Numbered from the stretch's first letter, positions 39,597-49,792 are shown. The stretch: DNA of 64,000 nucleotides from AP-15 sp963774345 (GCA_963774345.1 CAVZFB010000057.1:124001-188000), one strand, 5' to 3'. Program-made: numbers and translations. The notes: generated from the sequence alone by a model not told the origin.

Positions 39597-39997
39597 TGGT
39601 CAGAATGCGCTCTCCGGCATATCGCCAGCGTAAATTTTTGTAAACCCGCGTAACAGTCCGTAAACGAATTCTTAGGCTACACTTGTTCCCGAATCCTCCG
39701 CAATCCCAAACACACCGTAAACGACACGGTTGAAGAGCATTACCATACGTTGACTTTATTTTGTCACAAATCAAACCTTACTCTAAGCGATCGTCGGGAT
39801 GAGCCTCACTTTCGCTTGTCAACAAACCCCCTCACCGTATGTCACAACCAGTCTATCTCGATCCAGCGTGCGCTGTCGCGCGCCGATCGCGCCAACCCGT
39901 CCAGAATCGCCGACTGGAGACCGAGATTCCTGGCGAGCCAAACCGCTCCGAGCCTGCTACCCTAAACCCGGCACCAATCAGTTGCCGGGAGGCATAG
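39597..39997. promoter_or_regulatory. AT-richer divergent intergenic region
   Basis: About 400 bases between the LuxR-type gene and the first LLM gene without a convincing coding frame. The part 39620-39790 is much richer in A and T than its flanks, and TTTGTAAAC/GTAAAC/GTAAACG occurs three times between 39635 and 39725, which could be regulator sites. No hairpin followed by T-run is seen. Confidence 0.4.
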
Positions 39998-40951
39998 ATG
40001 CAATACGGGTTCGGCGCGCCGGTCAGCGGTTCGCTCTCCACGCCGGAGAATCTCGCCCGCATCGCCGTCGAGGGCGAGAAGATGGGCTACGACTATGCCA
40101 CGATCAGCGACCATGTCGTGATCCCCCGGGACATCGAGGCCCGCTATCCCTACAGCGATACCGGCGAGTTTCCCGGACGCTCGCGCGGCGACCGGCACGA
40201 GCAGCTGACTGCGGTCGCCTTTGTCGCCGGCAAGACCTCGCGGCTGCGCCTCGTGACCTCGGTCACCGTCGTCCCGCACCGCCCGGCCGTGCTGCTGGCC
40301 AAGATGCTCGCGACCATCGACGTGTTGTCGAATGGCAGGCTGACCTTCGGCATCGGCGCCGGCTGGATGAAAGAGGAATTCCAAGCGTTGGGGGTACCGC
40401 CCTTCCCCGAGCGGGGCGCCGTCACCGACGAATACCTGATGGCCTGCCGAGAGCTATGGACCAAGGACGACCCTCGCTTCGAGGGCAAATACGTCAATTT
40501 CGCCAACGTGCTGTTCGAGCCCAAGCCCGTGCAAAAGCCGCATCCGCCGATCTGGGTCGGCGGCGAGAGCGGGCCGGCGCTGCGCCGCACCGCCAAGCTC
40601 GGCGACGGCTGGTATCCTATCGGCACCAATCCGCAGCACCGGCTCGATTCGATGAAGCGCTTCGCAGCCGGGGTCGAACGGTTGCGCCGACTGACCCGCG
40701 AGGCCGGGCGCGATCCGGCCAAAATCGCTCTCGCCTATCGCATCACCGGCATGGGAAAATCCTTGCCGGCTCGTGCCGATGACGGCGAGCGACGGTTGTT
40801 CTCAGGCGAAACCGCGGACATCATTAACGATCTAAAGGCTTTCAAAGAGTTCGGCGTCGGCCATGTCGATTTCAATTTCGATGGCGCTACTGCCGACGCA
40901 ATGATCGCCAACATGCATCGCCTTCGCGACGACGTGCTGGCAAAAGTCTAG
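39998..40951 (+). CDS. LLM-class F420-dependent oxidoreductase
   Basis: A 317-residue TIM-barrel enzyme of the luciferase-like monooxygenase superfamily (Rv2161c-like). YGFGAPVSGSL, MGYDYATISDHVVIP, LVTSVTVVPHRPAVLLAKML, LDVLSNGRLTFGIGAGWM-like TIDVLSNGRLTFGIGAGW, FPERGAVTDEYL and PPIWVGGESGPALRRTA are typical; FGIGAGWMKEEF contacts the flavin-like cofactor. It probably uses F420 because cofE and cofD lie just downstream. Substrate unknown. Intact. Confidence 0.85.
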   Translation: MQYGFGAPVSGSLSTPENLARIAVEGEKMGYDYATISDHVVIPRDIEARYPYSDTGEFPGRSRGDRHEQLTAVAFVAGKTSRLRLVTSVTVVPHRPAVLLAKMLATIDVLSNGRLTFGIGAGWMKEEFQALGVPPFPERGAVTDEYLMACRELWTKDDPRFEGKYVNFANVLFEPKPVQKPHPPIWVGGESGPALRRTAKLGDGWYPIGTNPQHRLDSMKRFAAGVERLRRLTREAGRDPAKIALAYRITGMGKSLPARADDGERRLFSGETADIINDLKAFKEFGVGHVDFNFDGATADAMIANMHRLRDDVLAKV

Positions 40952-41017
40952 ACCAAACGAAATGCCTTCACTCCAGCGCGCGGTGAGGGAAAACGCGCCT
41001 GAATAAAGGAGCAGCCG

Positions 41018-42022
41018 TTGCTGAAGCTCGGATACAAAGCGTCGGCCGAGCAGTTCGGACCGCGCGAATTGCTCGACTTCTCGTGCCTGGCCGAGAACGG
41101 TCGGGTTCGACTCGGTCTTTGTCAGCGATCACTTCCAACCGTGGAAGCATACCGACGGTCATGCCCCGTCGGCACTCGCTTGGCTCGGCGCGCTCGGCGC
41201 ACGCACGCAGCGGGTGGTGATCGGCACCAGCGTGCTGACCCCGACCTTCCGCTACCACCCTTCCGTCGTCGCGCAGGTTTTCGGCACGCTCGGAACGATG
41301 TTTCCCGGGCGGGTCGTACTCGGCGTCGGCACCGGCGAGTCGCTGAATGAGGTGCCGTCGAGCGGCATCAAATGGCCGGGCCCCAAGGAACGGCGCGACC
41401 GGCTGCGCGAATCGATCGCGCTGATCAACAAATTGTGGACCGAGGACCGGGTCAGCTTCTCCGGCCAGTTCTATCGCACCGAAAGCGCAACGATTTACGA
41501 CAAGCCCAAAGAGAAGGTGCCGATCTGGGTCGCCGCCTCGGGCCCGCTTGCCGCGGCGATGGCCGGCCAGGTCGCCGAGGGCTTCATCTGCACCAGCGGC
41601 AAGAACCCCCAGCTTTACACCGACCTGGTCGGCAAGGTCGGCGAGGGCCTTGTCAGGGCGCACCGCGAGAGCGCGAGCCTTGAGAAGATGATCGAGGTCA
41701 AGGTCTCATTCGACACCGACGCAGTGCGCGCCAAGGAGGACACAAGGCATTGGGCGGCCCTCGCCCTGTCGCCGGAGGAAAAGGTCGGGGTCGAGGACCC
41801 GGTCGAGATGGAGCGGCTGGCCGCTGCCTTGCCGCTCGACCGTGCGGCCAGCCGGTGGATCGTCTCGTCCGATCCCGAGGCGCAGGTCGAGCAGATCCGT
41901 CCCTATGTCGAACTCGGCTTCAGCCATCTCGTCTTCCACGCCCCCGGCCCCGACCAGACGCGCTTCCTGAAGCTCTACGCCGAGCGGTGTTGCCGCTGCT
42001 GCGCGCCAAGTTTGGCGGATGA
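41018..42022 (+). CDS. F420-dependent glucose-6-phosphate-dehydrogenase-like LLM enzyme, frameshifted
   Basis: TTG 41018 has AAGGAG in the right place. LKLGYKASAEQFGPRELLDF is the FGD-type start; FDSVFVSDHFQPWKHTDGHA, VVIGTSVLTPTFRYHPSVVA, GRVVLGVGTGESLNEVP, FYRTESATIYDKP and VPIWVAASGPLAAAMAG follow. The family reduces F420 with a sugar phosphate, alcohol or other donor. One shift lies near 41100 and one near 41987; the true 3' end (VLPLLRAKFGG) stops at 42022 and its TGA overlaps the cofE ATG. At least two indels. Substrate is not shown by the sequence. Confidence 0.82.
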
Positions 42023-42787
42023 TCGCTGAAGTCACGATCAAGGCGCTGACCGGGATCAAGCTGGTCGAGCCTGGTGACGATCTCGGCGCGATCACGACGG
42101 AGGCGTTCGCTGCAAACGGGCTGGTCCCGGAAGACGGCGACGTCTTGGTTGTCGCGCAGAAAATCGTCTCCAAAGCCGAGGGCCGGTATGTCGACGTGGC
42201 GACAGTGCGCCCCTCGGAAAAGGCAATGGCTCTCGCCGCCGAAACCGACAAAGATCCACGCTTCATCGAGGTGGTGCTGAGCGAATTCAAATCGGGTGGT
42301 GCGCCATCGCCCTGGCTTGCTGATCGTGGAGCACCGCCTTGGCTTCGTCATGGCCAATGCCGGCATCGACCACTCGAACATCCCGACGGAAGACGGGGTA
42401 GACCGCGTGTTGCTGTTGCCGAACGACCCGGACGCCTCAGCCGTCAGTTTGCAGCAGCACATTTTCGACGCCTTCGGCGTGCGGATCGGCGTCGTAATCA
42501 GCGATAGCTTTGGCCGACCATGGCGGAAGGGGACCGTCGGCATCGCCATCGGCGCCGCAGGGCTGCCAGCGGTGATCGATATGCGCGGTCAGCCTGATCT
42601 CTTTGGGCGTGAGCTGCTGGTGACCGAAACCGGCTTTGCCGACGAGATCGCCGCTGCCGCGGGACTGTTGATGGGTCAGGCCGATGAAGCCCTGCCCATG
42701 GTCTTGGTGCGCGGTCTCCGTTGGTCCGCCCCGGAGGCGCCGGCCGCCGCCTTGGTCCGCCCTGCCGAACACGATTTGTTTCGATGA
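42019..42787 (+). CDS. cofE: Coenzyme F420-0:L-glutamate ligase, one frameshift
   Basis: CofE/FbiB-type ligase adds glutamates to F420-0. The N-terminal part (ALTGIKLVEPGDDLGAIT, GDVLVVAQKIVSKAEGRYVD) and the C-terminal part (HRLGFVMANAGIDHSN, GVVISDSFGRPWRKGTVGIA, VTETGFADEIAAAAGLLMG) lie in two frames that switch near 42295. About 256 residues, the length of single-domain CofE; the nitroreductase-like domain of mycobacterial FbiB is absent. Start ATG 42019 overlaps the stop of the LLM gene; its own stop overlaps the cofD start. Confidence 0.92.
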
Positions 42788-43728
42788 GCGCGGAGCGGGG
42801 TTTTGTGTTGGCGCTGTCGGGGGGGATCGGCGGCGCCAAGCTGGCGCTCGGCCTCTATCGCACCCTGCCGCCCGGGGCGCTGATCGTGGTCGCCAATACC
42901 GGCGACGATTTCGAGCATTTGGGGCTCTCGGTCTCGCCCGATCTCGACACTTTGCTTTACACCCTCGCCGGCATCGATAACCCGGAAACCGGCTGGGGCC
43001 GGCGCGACGAAACCTGGACATTCATGGCCGCCCTCGAGAGCCTCGGCGGCGAGACCTGGTTCAAGCTCGGCGACGGCGATCTCGCCACCCATATCGAACG
43101 CACCCGGCGCCTCGCCGCCGGCGAAAGCCTGTCGCAAATCGCCGATGATTTCCGCCGCCGTCTCGGGATTTCGGCGCGGCTTTTGCCGATGACCGACGAC
43201 CGGGTGCGCACCCGGCTGCTAACCCCTGAAGGGTGGCTCGATTTCCAGGATTATTTCGTACGCCGGCAATGCGCCCCATCGGTGCGTGAGATTACCTTTG
43301 CCGGTGCGAAGACGGCGCACCCGCACCCGGATTTCCTTGCCGCGCTCGCCGATCAAAACCTGCGCATGGTCGTGATCTGCCCCTCAAATCCGTTTATCAG
43401 CATCGACCCGATCCTGAGCCTGCCGGCTATGCGCGAAGCATTGCGCGCGTGTCCTGCGCCGGTCGTCGCGGTCTCGCCGATCATCGGCGGGAAGGCTGTC
43501 AAGGGCCCCACCGCCAAGATGATGGCAGAGCTCGGCCTGCCCGTCGGGGCTGCCGCGGTGGCGGACCATTATGGCGATCTTCTCGACCATTATGTGATCG
43601 ACGAGGCCGATGTCGCGGCAATGGAGAGGCTAGACCTGCCCTTTTCCGCGACCCGCACCTTGATGGAGACGCTTGCCGACCGCGACGCGTTGGCAAGGGT
43701 GGTGTTGGCAGCCGGTCGAGGCCGCTAG
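42784..43728 (+). CDS. cofD: LPPG:FO 2-phospho-L-lactate transferase (F420 biosynthesis)
   Basis: CofD/FbiA, 314 residues, joins FO with the phospholactate/PEP-guanosine donor to make (dehydro)F420-0. LALSGGIGGAKLALGLY, IVVANTGDDFEHLGLSVSPD, LSPDLDTLLYTLAG-like TLLYTLAGIDNPETGWG, WFKLGDGDLATHIERT, VVICPSNPFISIDPIL and AVSPIIGGKAVKGPTAKMM are diagnostic. ATGA overlap with cofE (42784-42787). The cofC and FO-synthase genes are not in the window. Intact. Confidence 0.95.
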   Translation: MSAERGFVLALSGGIGGAKLALGLYRTLPPGALIVVANTGDDFEHLGLSVSPDLDTLLYTLAGIDNPETGWGRRDETWTFMAALESLGGETWFKLGDGDLATHIERTRRLAAGESLSQIADDFRRRLGISARLLPMTDDRVRTRLLTPEGWLDFQDYFVRRQCAPSVREITFAGAKTAHPHPDFLAALADQNLRMVVICPSNPFISIDPILSLPAMREALRACPAPVVAVSPIIGGKAVKGPTAKMMAELGLPVGAAAVADHYGDLLDHYVIDEADVAAMERLDLPFSATRTLMETLADRDALARVVLAAGRGR

Positions 43729-43735
43729 CCCACCT

Positions 43736-44188
43736 TCACCCGCAGCTGGGCGACCCCGGGCCGTTGGGTTCAGTCATCTCGGCTTGATCCACAATATTTT
43801 TCTGAAAATATTCAAGATCCTCGGGGCGCGGCTGCCAGTTCGGGTTGCTCGGCCATTCCTTGGTGCGGCCGGACATAGCGTCGCCGTAGCGGACCCGGAA
43901 CAGCAGGGTCCGCTGCGGGCCGTTGATGTATTCGTGCAATTCACCGCGTTGATGAACGACAAACGCGCCCGGCTCGATCGAAATCGTCTCGGTTGGGGTT
44001 CGCATCGTACCGCCGCCCTCGAAACAGAAATAGATTTCGGTCGCGTCAGGATGGCAATGGTACGGACTAATTTGTCCTGGCTCCCAGCAGGCGATCGTGA
44101 CGTCCCCTTCGCCGGTCCTCCCGAGAACCTTCTCCATATGCCTTTTCGGATCGAAGACCTGCTCGGCCTTCAAATTGAACCTGTACAT
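43736..44188 (-). CDS. Cupin-domain protein
   Basis: A 150-residue single cupin: GQISPYHCHPDATEIYFCFE (motif 1, two His and Glu), PGAFVVHQRGELHEYIN (motif 2). ATG 44188 follows GGGAGGTAAGGCG. The tail (NWQPRPEDLEYFQKNIVD) is Pro/acid rich. Possible roles are a metal-dependent dioxygenase or isomerase, but nothing shows which. It converges on cofD, 7 bases away. Confidence 0.75.
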   Translation of the reverse strand: MYRFNLKAEQVFDPKRHMEKVLGRTGEGDVTIACWEPGQISPYHCHPDATEIYFCFEGGGTMRTPTETISIEPGAFVVHQRGELHEYINGPQRTLLFRVRYGDAMSGRTKEWPSNPNWQPRPEDLEYFQKNIVDQAEMTEPNGPGSPSCG

Positions 44189-44339
44189 CGCCTTACCTCC
44201 CACAACATGTTTGCAACCTAAGGAAACACTGTAATCAGCCGGGTTTCCGGCGCTGGAGCTTCTCGGCTTGACGCGGCATCGGTGCCCCGTTTCGGATAAA
44301 ATCGCGTGTTTCCCGCATAACCCGCATAAGGAGTGCCAA

Positions 44340-44864
44340 ATGGCAATCGCCACCGACAACAAGACGCTCGAACAGCGGCTCCGCCTGATCGAAGACCGCC
44401 TCGAAATCTACAACCTGATCGCCAGCCACCCAGCTAGCGCGGATACCGGTGCCGGAGATTACACCGCCTCGGTGTGGACCGAGGACGGCGTGTTCGACCG
44501 CGGCCCCGAGTTCGCCCGTCCGACCGGGCGGGCGGCGATTGCCAGCGGGTCTTCGAACCCCGAGCATCACAGGGCGATCGAGCAGGGGATCGCGCATTTT
44601 GCCGGCTTGCCTTATGTGCGAATTGCCGGCGACGCGGCGTACGCGATCTCCTATTTGCAGATCCTCGTGCCGGATCGTATCGGTCCGCTATTCGACGTCC
44701 CCAATCATGGCTCATCGCGTGGTTTTCACGTGCACCGCGTTTCGGCCAATCGCTGGGACTTCGTTCGCACCGATGAGGGCTGGAAGATCAAGCGCCGGAC
44801 TTTGCGCCCGCTGGACGGCACCCAGCCGGCGCGCGAGATATTGGGCGGCGCGCTGGAACCGTAA
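44340..44864 (+). CDS. SnoaL-like / nuclear transport factor 2-fold protein
   Basis: A 174-residue protein with an NTF2-like alpha/beta cone: RLRLIEDRLEIYNLIASHPA, DYTASVWTEDGVFDRGPE, HAI-type FVRTDEGWKIKRRTLRPLDG and the middle SYLQILVPD. ATG 44340 follows AAGGAG. Such proteins are hydroxylases, isomerases or binders in catabolic or polyketide pathways. Its place among F420 and LLM genes suggests it acts with an F420 enzyme (inference). Confidence 0.7.
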   Translation: MAIATDNKTLEQRLRLIEDRLEIYNLIASHPASADTGAGDYTASVWTEDGVFDRGPEFARPTGRAAIASGSSNPEHHRAIEQGIAHFAGLPYVRIAGDAAYAISYLQILVPDRIGPLFDVPNHGSSRGFHVHRVSANRWDFVRTDEGWKIKRRTLRPLDGTQPAREILGGALEP

Positions 44865-44891
44865 GCCGTTTTACCCTTGACTTGCGCGAGC

Positions 44892-45812
44892 TCACGTTAC
44901 CAGTGGTTTGACTTCCCGCATGAAGCGATCCATCGAGTTGAGAAGGTGGTCAAGATCGCGGCAGCCATGGAAGTTGATCTGGAAGGCGCTCAAGCCCGCC
45001 GCTTCCCGGTAGCGCAGCAGATCCGCAGCAACCTCGGCGGGCGTGCCGTGCCCGATCGGCCGCCCGGTCCCCGAGGGTGGGGCATTCCCGGCGCTGGGGC
45101 CGAACTCGACCCGAAAGCTCATCCGCGTTTCGGGGGGATGCTGACGACCGATCTGCTCGCTGGCCTTGCGCAAGGCTGCCTGGCGGTCGACCAGGTCGGC
45201 AACGGGCATCGGGGTCGGCTGCCAAACGGTGGCAAAAGTCGCTGCTCGTCGGAGCGCCGCGTCACTTGCACCGCCGATCCAGATTGGCGGAGACGGCTGC
45301 TGCAGCGGCTTCGGACTGACATACATATCGGAGAAGGCAAAGAACTTCCCGGCGAACGATACCCTGCCCGGCGCCCAGCAAGCCTGCCAGATCCGCAGAT
45401 ACTCCGTGGTGCGCGCGCCGCGCTCATGAAAGGGCACCCCGAGGGCGTTGAACTCGGCTTCGTTCCATCCCACTCCGATGCCCGCGATCAGCCGACCGCC
45501 CGACATTCGATCGATCGTCGCCAAACTCTTGGCGCTGGCGATTGGGTTGCGATACGGCATGATCAGCACCGACACGCCGAGACCGATCCGGGTCGTATTC
45601 GCGGCGATGAACGACAGCGCAACGAGCGGATCGTAAGTATTGGTCCAGGGAGCCGATCGGGACGACCCGTCGACGATGATGTGGTCGTTGACGAATACGG
45701 CGTCGAAACCCAACGCCTCCGCCTTTCTTGCCGAAGCGACGATAGCCTCCGGCGACGCCTCAAATCCGAGGTAATCGGCGTTGGGGCAACGGCATGAAAA
45801 CCGAACACTCAT
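44892..45812 (-). CDS. LLM-class F420-dependent oxidoreductase
   Basis: A 306-residue TIM-barrel LLM protein: LGFDAVFVNDHIIVDG, GLGVSVLIMPYRNPIASAKS, ATIDRMSGGRLIAGIGVGWN, FHERGARTTEYLRIWQACW, PPIWIGGASDAALRRAATF. It shares order and motifs with the LLM at 39998 but only moderate identity. GGGAGGGATC precedes the ATG. The nearby cofE-cofD pair makes F420 the likely cofactor. Intact. Confidence 0.85.
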   Translation of the reverse strand: MSVRFSCRCPNADYLGFEASPEAIVASARKAEALGFDAVFVNDHIIVDGSSRSAPWTNTYDPLVALSFIAANTTRIGLGVSVLIMPYRNPIASAKSLATIDRMSGGRLIAGIGVGWNEAEFNALGVPFHERGARTTEYLRIWQACWAPGRVSFAGKFFAFSDMYVSPKPLQQPSPPIWIGGASDAALRRAATFATVWQPTPMPVADLVDRQAALRKASEQIGRQHPPETRMSFRVEFGPSAGNAPPSGTGRPIGHGTPAEVAADLLRYREAAGLSAFQINFHGCRDLDHLLNSMDRFMREVKPLVT

Positions 45813-45932
45813 GATCCCTCCCGGTGGCTTCGTCTTGGCTCAGAATAAGATGCCGGCGGCCCGAAGAGCAGTATCCGCGAGGGGCTCCCAAGTTCCGGAG
45901 AAATAACACAGCGCCTGTACCCACGCGGTGAA

Positions 45933-47228
45933 CTACGCAACCGTCTGGCGGATCGTCTCGATGCCGAATTGAGCGACCGCGTTCTGCCCCATCATGCGGG
46001 CGATTAGAGCGTCGGGCACATTGGCGTTGCGCAATTGGGCGATGGCGTCCCAGGCGCTCGTCGCGTCGTGATGCGGGTAGCGCGAACCCCAGATCACCTT
46101 GGCCGCAAAATCCTGCGGCAATTTCTGGATCAGCCTCTCCTCGGCATCAAAGCCGAGCATGACATTGCCGTGCTCCCACATCTCTTCGGGCTCGGTGCTG
46201 ACCGGATAATGGTGCAGCAGCGGGATCACCCGGGTCGAGGCCTCCATCTTTTCGAGGACTTCCTGCATCCAGGAGGCCTTGCCGTGGGCCACGACGACCT
46301 TCATCGCCGGATAGCGCTCCATGACCGTAAAGCCGATCAGGGTCGAGGCGACGAACATATGGTTGTCGAGCCACGGGGCCAGGATCGGCGCCAGCGGATG
46401 ACCGAGCGGCGTGGCGCCGGTGAACGTGATCGACTGCCCCGCGCCGCCGCTGCCGCCGGCAAACGGCCCGCCGCCGCCGCCGGGAACCGGCGGCTGCGCC
46501 AAGCCGGTCCTTGATCTTCTCGAAGAACGGACCGTGCGAGGTCCATTCCGGGTTCCACAGGCCCGGCGTCGCATGCACCGCCGCCGTGATGCCGAGCCGC
46601 TCCAGTTCGGCCCACAGCGGGTCGTAGTAGGGATGGTTCAGATAGCGGTCTTCGACGAACATCGGCCGGATGAAGACGGCGCGGAACGACGGCATGCGCG
46701 CGACCCGCTGCAATTCCTCCAGCGCGAAATCCATGTTCTGCAATGGCAATATCGCGGCGGCGAACAGCCGGTTTGGCGCCGCCTTGCAGAAATCGGCGAT
46801 CCAGTCGTTGTAGGCGCGGGCCAGCGCGTAAGCCACGTCCGGGTCGCGCACCAGAAAGAACCCCTCGGCGAACCAGGTCGGGTATAAGAGCGTCTGATCG
46901 ACGCCCATCGCGTCCATGTCGGCGAGCCGAGCCTGCGGGTCCCAAGCGCCTTCGTTGATCGGATGCCTTGTGTGCGGATCCAGCTCACCGATCGCATCCC
47001 AATTCATGCCCGGCCGCCACAGCGCATGGCGCGGCAGATTTGGGTTCCCCCTGTCGCGGAAGATCTCGCCGTTGACCTTCAGATAGGATCCGGTCCGGCC
47101 TTCCTGGCGCCACAGCGCGTGCTTGCCGAGCGTGCGGTACTCCGGGTCGAGATATTTCTCCCACAGCGCGGCGGCTCGACGACGTGCGAATCGCCGTCGA
47201 ACACCGCAAAGTCTTTCGTCGCCATCAT
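45933..47228 (-). CDS. Amidohydrolase_2-family metal-dependent hydrolase, frameshifted
   Basis: TIM-barrel hydrolase/decarboxylase of about 430 residues. TKDFAVFDGDSHVVEPP is the metal-binding DxDxH start; MDAMGVDQTLLYPTW, ARAYNDWIADFCKAAPNRL, LERLGITAAVHATPGLW, GFTVMERYPAMKVVVAHGKA, KVIWGSRYPHHDATS (late catalytic Asp site) follow. Shifts occur near 47190 and 46490. GGGGGAGCGG lies before the ATG pair at 47225-47228. The second amidohydrolase upstream is similar. Product may be a decarboxylase or a lactone/amide hydrolase; substrate unknown. Confidence 0.82.
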
Positions 47229-47260
47229 CCGCTCCCCCATTCGGCCCGGCCCATTGGCAA

Positions 47261-47348
47261 TGTCATTGCGAGGAGCGAAGCGACGAAGCAATCTCGGTGC
47301 GCTGAGACTCGATCGCCACTAGATTGCTTCGCTCCGCTCGCAATGACA
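47261..47348. repeat. REP-like long inverted repeat
   Basis: Left arm starting TGTCATTGCGAGGAGCGAAG runs to AAGCAATCT (47261-47294); right arm AGATTGCTTCGCTCC...CAATGACA (47321-47348) is its near-exact complement. The 26-base loop differs. This is a dispersed palindromic repeat seen in many bacterial genomes; reading it as protein yields false peptides such as IARSEATKQS. It lies between two amidohydrolase genes and could make a transcript hairpin between them. Confidence 0.85.
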
Positions 47349-47358
47349 GCCTTCTTCA

Positions 47359-48748
47359 CTAGCCTCGGGTGACCGCCGCCTCCGGCCGCAGCGAGGCGCG
47401 GACTTCCTCTTCGGTCGGCCACCAATCGGGGCGCTCGATCTCGGTGACGCGGTCGCGGATGATGTTGGCCGGCGCCTGCACCTTGTAGAGGCGGCGGGCG
47501 TTGCCGCCGAGGAACTTGGCCTGGTCCTCGACCGGCAGGCCGTATTTCTGCATCGTCTCGATCGCTCGCCAGGCGTCGTCGCCGTCGTGGTGATAGACGT
47601 CGGACGACCAGGCCAGGATGTCGCCGTAGAACTCCGGCAGGCGCGCCGGCGGCGCCTCGTCGCCCTCGAAGCCGGTCATGCAATGCGCGCGAAGGTCTCG
47701 CTCGGCAGCCGCTTCAGCGGCGGCAGCTGGCGCTCGTTGCGGTAAAGCCTGTAGGCCTTGTCGCACTCGTCGATCAGGAAGCTGAGCCAGGTCGAGGAGG
47801 CCTCGAACACCGCGGCGTTGATCTTGGGGTGCCGCTCGAAAAAGCCCGACATCAGCACCACCGTGACCCAGAGCGCCGCTTCGGCCTGGAAATTCTGCAC
47901 ATTGGTCAGGAAGGAGTGCGGCAGGCCGGCAGTCGCGATGGTGCGTGCGGATCAATTCGGCGCCGGAATATTGCTCGCTGTAGCCGGACGGCTTCGAGCT
48001 GCCGAAGGCCGGGAACGGGTGCATGCCGTAGACCATGCCGGTCTCTTCGAGCGCGTCCCACACCGGCTCGTATTTCGGCTGCAGCGGATAGTTGCCCATC
48101 GCATCCATCGGCCGAACGAGCGCGACCCGGCAGCCCAGCGCCGCGACCCGGCGGATCTCCTCGATCGCGTAATCCGGATGCTGCATCGGAATCAGCGCCG
48201 CGAAGAACAGCCGCTCGGGATCTGCCAGCGTGTACTCGTAGGCCCACTCGTTGTAGGCGCGGCAGAACGCCTTGGCGCCGAGCGCGTCTTCCAGCCAGGG
48301 ATAGATGTCGATCTCGGTCGGGATGATCATGACCTGATCGATGCCCTGGACGTCCATGTCCTTGAGGCGCGGCTTCGGCTCGTAGGAGCCGGCATGGTCG
48401 AGATAGGCGACCTGCTCCTGGGTCAGCGCGGTCTTCGGGTTCAGGTTGCGCACGTTGAGGGCGCGCTGGATGTCGTGCTTGACCCCGGGGCCGGCATTGG
48501 TGATGACCCGCATCGTGCCGGGGATGCCGCCCTTGCGCGGCGAGCCGAGCCCGACCCCGGCGCGGCCGTTGACGATCAGCAGGCGGCTTTCGGCATCCCA
48601 CCAGATCGTCGCGCTTCAACGCGTCGAGCTCGTCGCGGGTCAGGAAATCCTTGGCGCGCTCCCAGATCAGCGGCGGCTCGGTGACATGCGCATCGCAGTC
48701 GAAGGTCGCGAAATCCTTGGTCATCGGCGCGAAGCGTTGAACCGGCAT
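47359..48748 (-). CDS. Amidohydrolase_2-family metal-dependent hydrolase, frameshifted
   Basis: Paralogue of the preceding gene, about 460 residues. MTKDFATFDCDAHVTEPPLI is the DxDxH start; KDMDVQGIDQVMIIPTEIDI, AFCRAYNEWAYEYTLADP, ETGMVYGMHPFPAFGSSKP, GFFERHPKINAAVFEASSTW and LAWSSDVYHHDGDDAWRA follow. Shifts occur near 48608, 47940 and 47685. GAGGAGACGCATC precedes ATG 48748. It lies 35 bases from the aldo/keto reductase gene, so they look like one operon. Confidence 0.82.
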
Positions 48749-48782
48749 GATGCGTCTCCTCACCGGATGATGACGCGTTGCG

Positions 48783-49781
48783 CTAATCTTCGAGCCAGCC
48801 CGGCGGCACGGTCACGCAGCCGTGACGCGCGAGAATGGCGTCGATCTCTGCCATGTCGGCGGCGGAGATCTTCCAGCCGAGGGCGCCCAGGTTTTCGGTC
48901 ACCTCGGCGGGCTGTGCGGAATCCGACCAGCGCGGTGCCGACGACCGGGTTGCTCAGGGTCCAGCGCAGCGCGAATTGCGGCAGGCTCTTGCCGTATTTC
49001 GCCGCGAGGCGCTTCAGCTCCTCGACCGCAGCGAGGTTGCGCGGGAAATGCTCGGGGCCGAACAGGGTGCGGAACAGGTTCAGGTTGCCGAGCATGCCGC
49101 CGCGCGAGCGCCAGTCGCTCTCCTCGAACTACATGCCGGCGTGAAACGTGCCGCTCAGCATGCCGTAGGCCAGCGAGCCGTAGGCCATGACGCCGATCTG
49201 CTTGCGCCGCGCAATAGGGGAAAATCTCGGCCTGCATGCGGCGGTCGAACATGTTCCAGGCATATTGCACGACATCGACGCGGCGCAGCCGCATGCAGCT
49301 CCTCGATCTGCGCCAGGCGGAAATTCGACACGCCGATATAGCGCACCTTGCCCTGCCGCACGATGTCGTCGAGCGCGCGCATCGTCTCTTCGAGCGGCGT
49401 GTCGGGATCGGGCCAATGCACGAGATAGACGTCGACATGATCGGTGCGCAGCCGCTGCAGGCTCTTGTCGATCGAGGCCAGGACGCGCGCCCGGCTGCTG
49501 TCGCGGCGGTTCGGCATTTCCTCGTAGCCGACGCCGAATTTGGTCGCGATGACGACATCGTGCGGCGGCCGCCGAGCGCCCGCGCCAGCGCCTCCTCCGA
49601 CACGCCCATGCCATAGGCCTCGGCGGTGTCGAAGCAGGTGATGCCGTTGTCGATCGCCTGCGCGACCGCGCGCTGGAACTGGCTCTCGTCGATGCGGCCG
49701 TAGGTGCCGCCGATTTCCCAGCAGCCGAAGCCGATCGCCGAAACCTTCAGGCCGGTCTCGCCCGAATTGCCGGAATTCCAT
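48783..49781 (-). CDS. Aldo/keto reductase, several frameshifts
   Basis: NADPH-dependent carbonyl reductase of about 330 residues. Readable blocks: MEFRQFGRD, VIATKFGVGYEEMP, RLRTDHVDVYLVHWPDPDTP, VRYIGVSNFRLAQIEELHAA, VVQYAWNMFDRRMQAEIFPY, IGVMAYGSLAYGMLSGT and the end MAEIDAILARHGCVTVPPGW. The catalytic His is in VHWPDP. At least four indels. Start ATG 49781 follows GAGAGGC; an ATG at 49796 overlaps the stop of the upstream gene. Confidence 0.82.
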
Positions 49782-49792
49782 CGGCGCCTCTC

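Noticed and set aside
38481..39653. A 390-codon plus-strand open frame opposite acs and the LuxR-type gene
   Set aside because: It spans two well-supported minus-strand genes and shows no motif; long antisense frames are expected at this GC content.
47261..47348. Small proteins encoded across the palindrome
   Set aside because: The peptides come from a dispersed inverted repeat and are a known false gene call.
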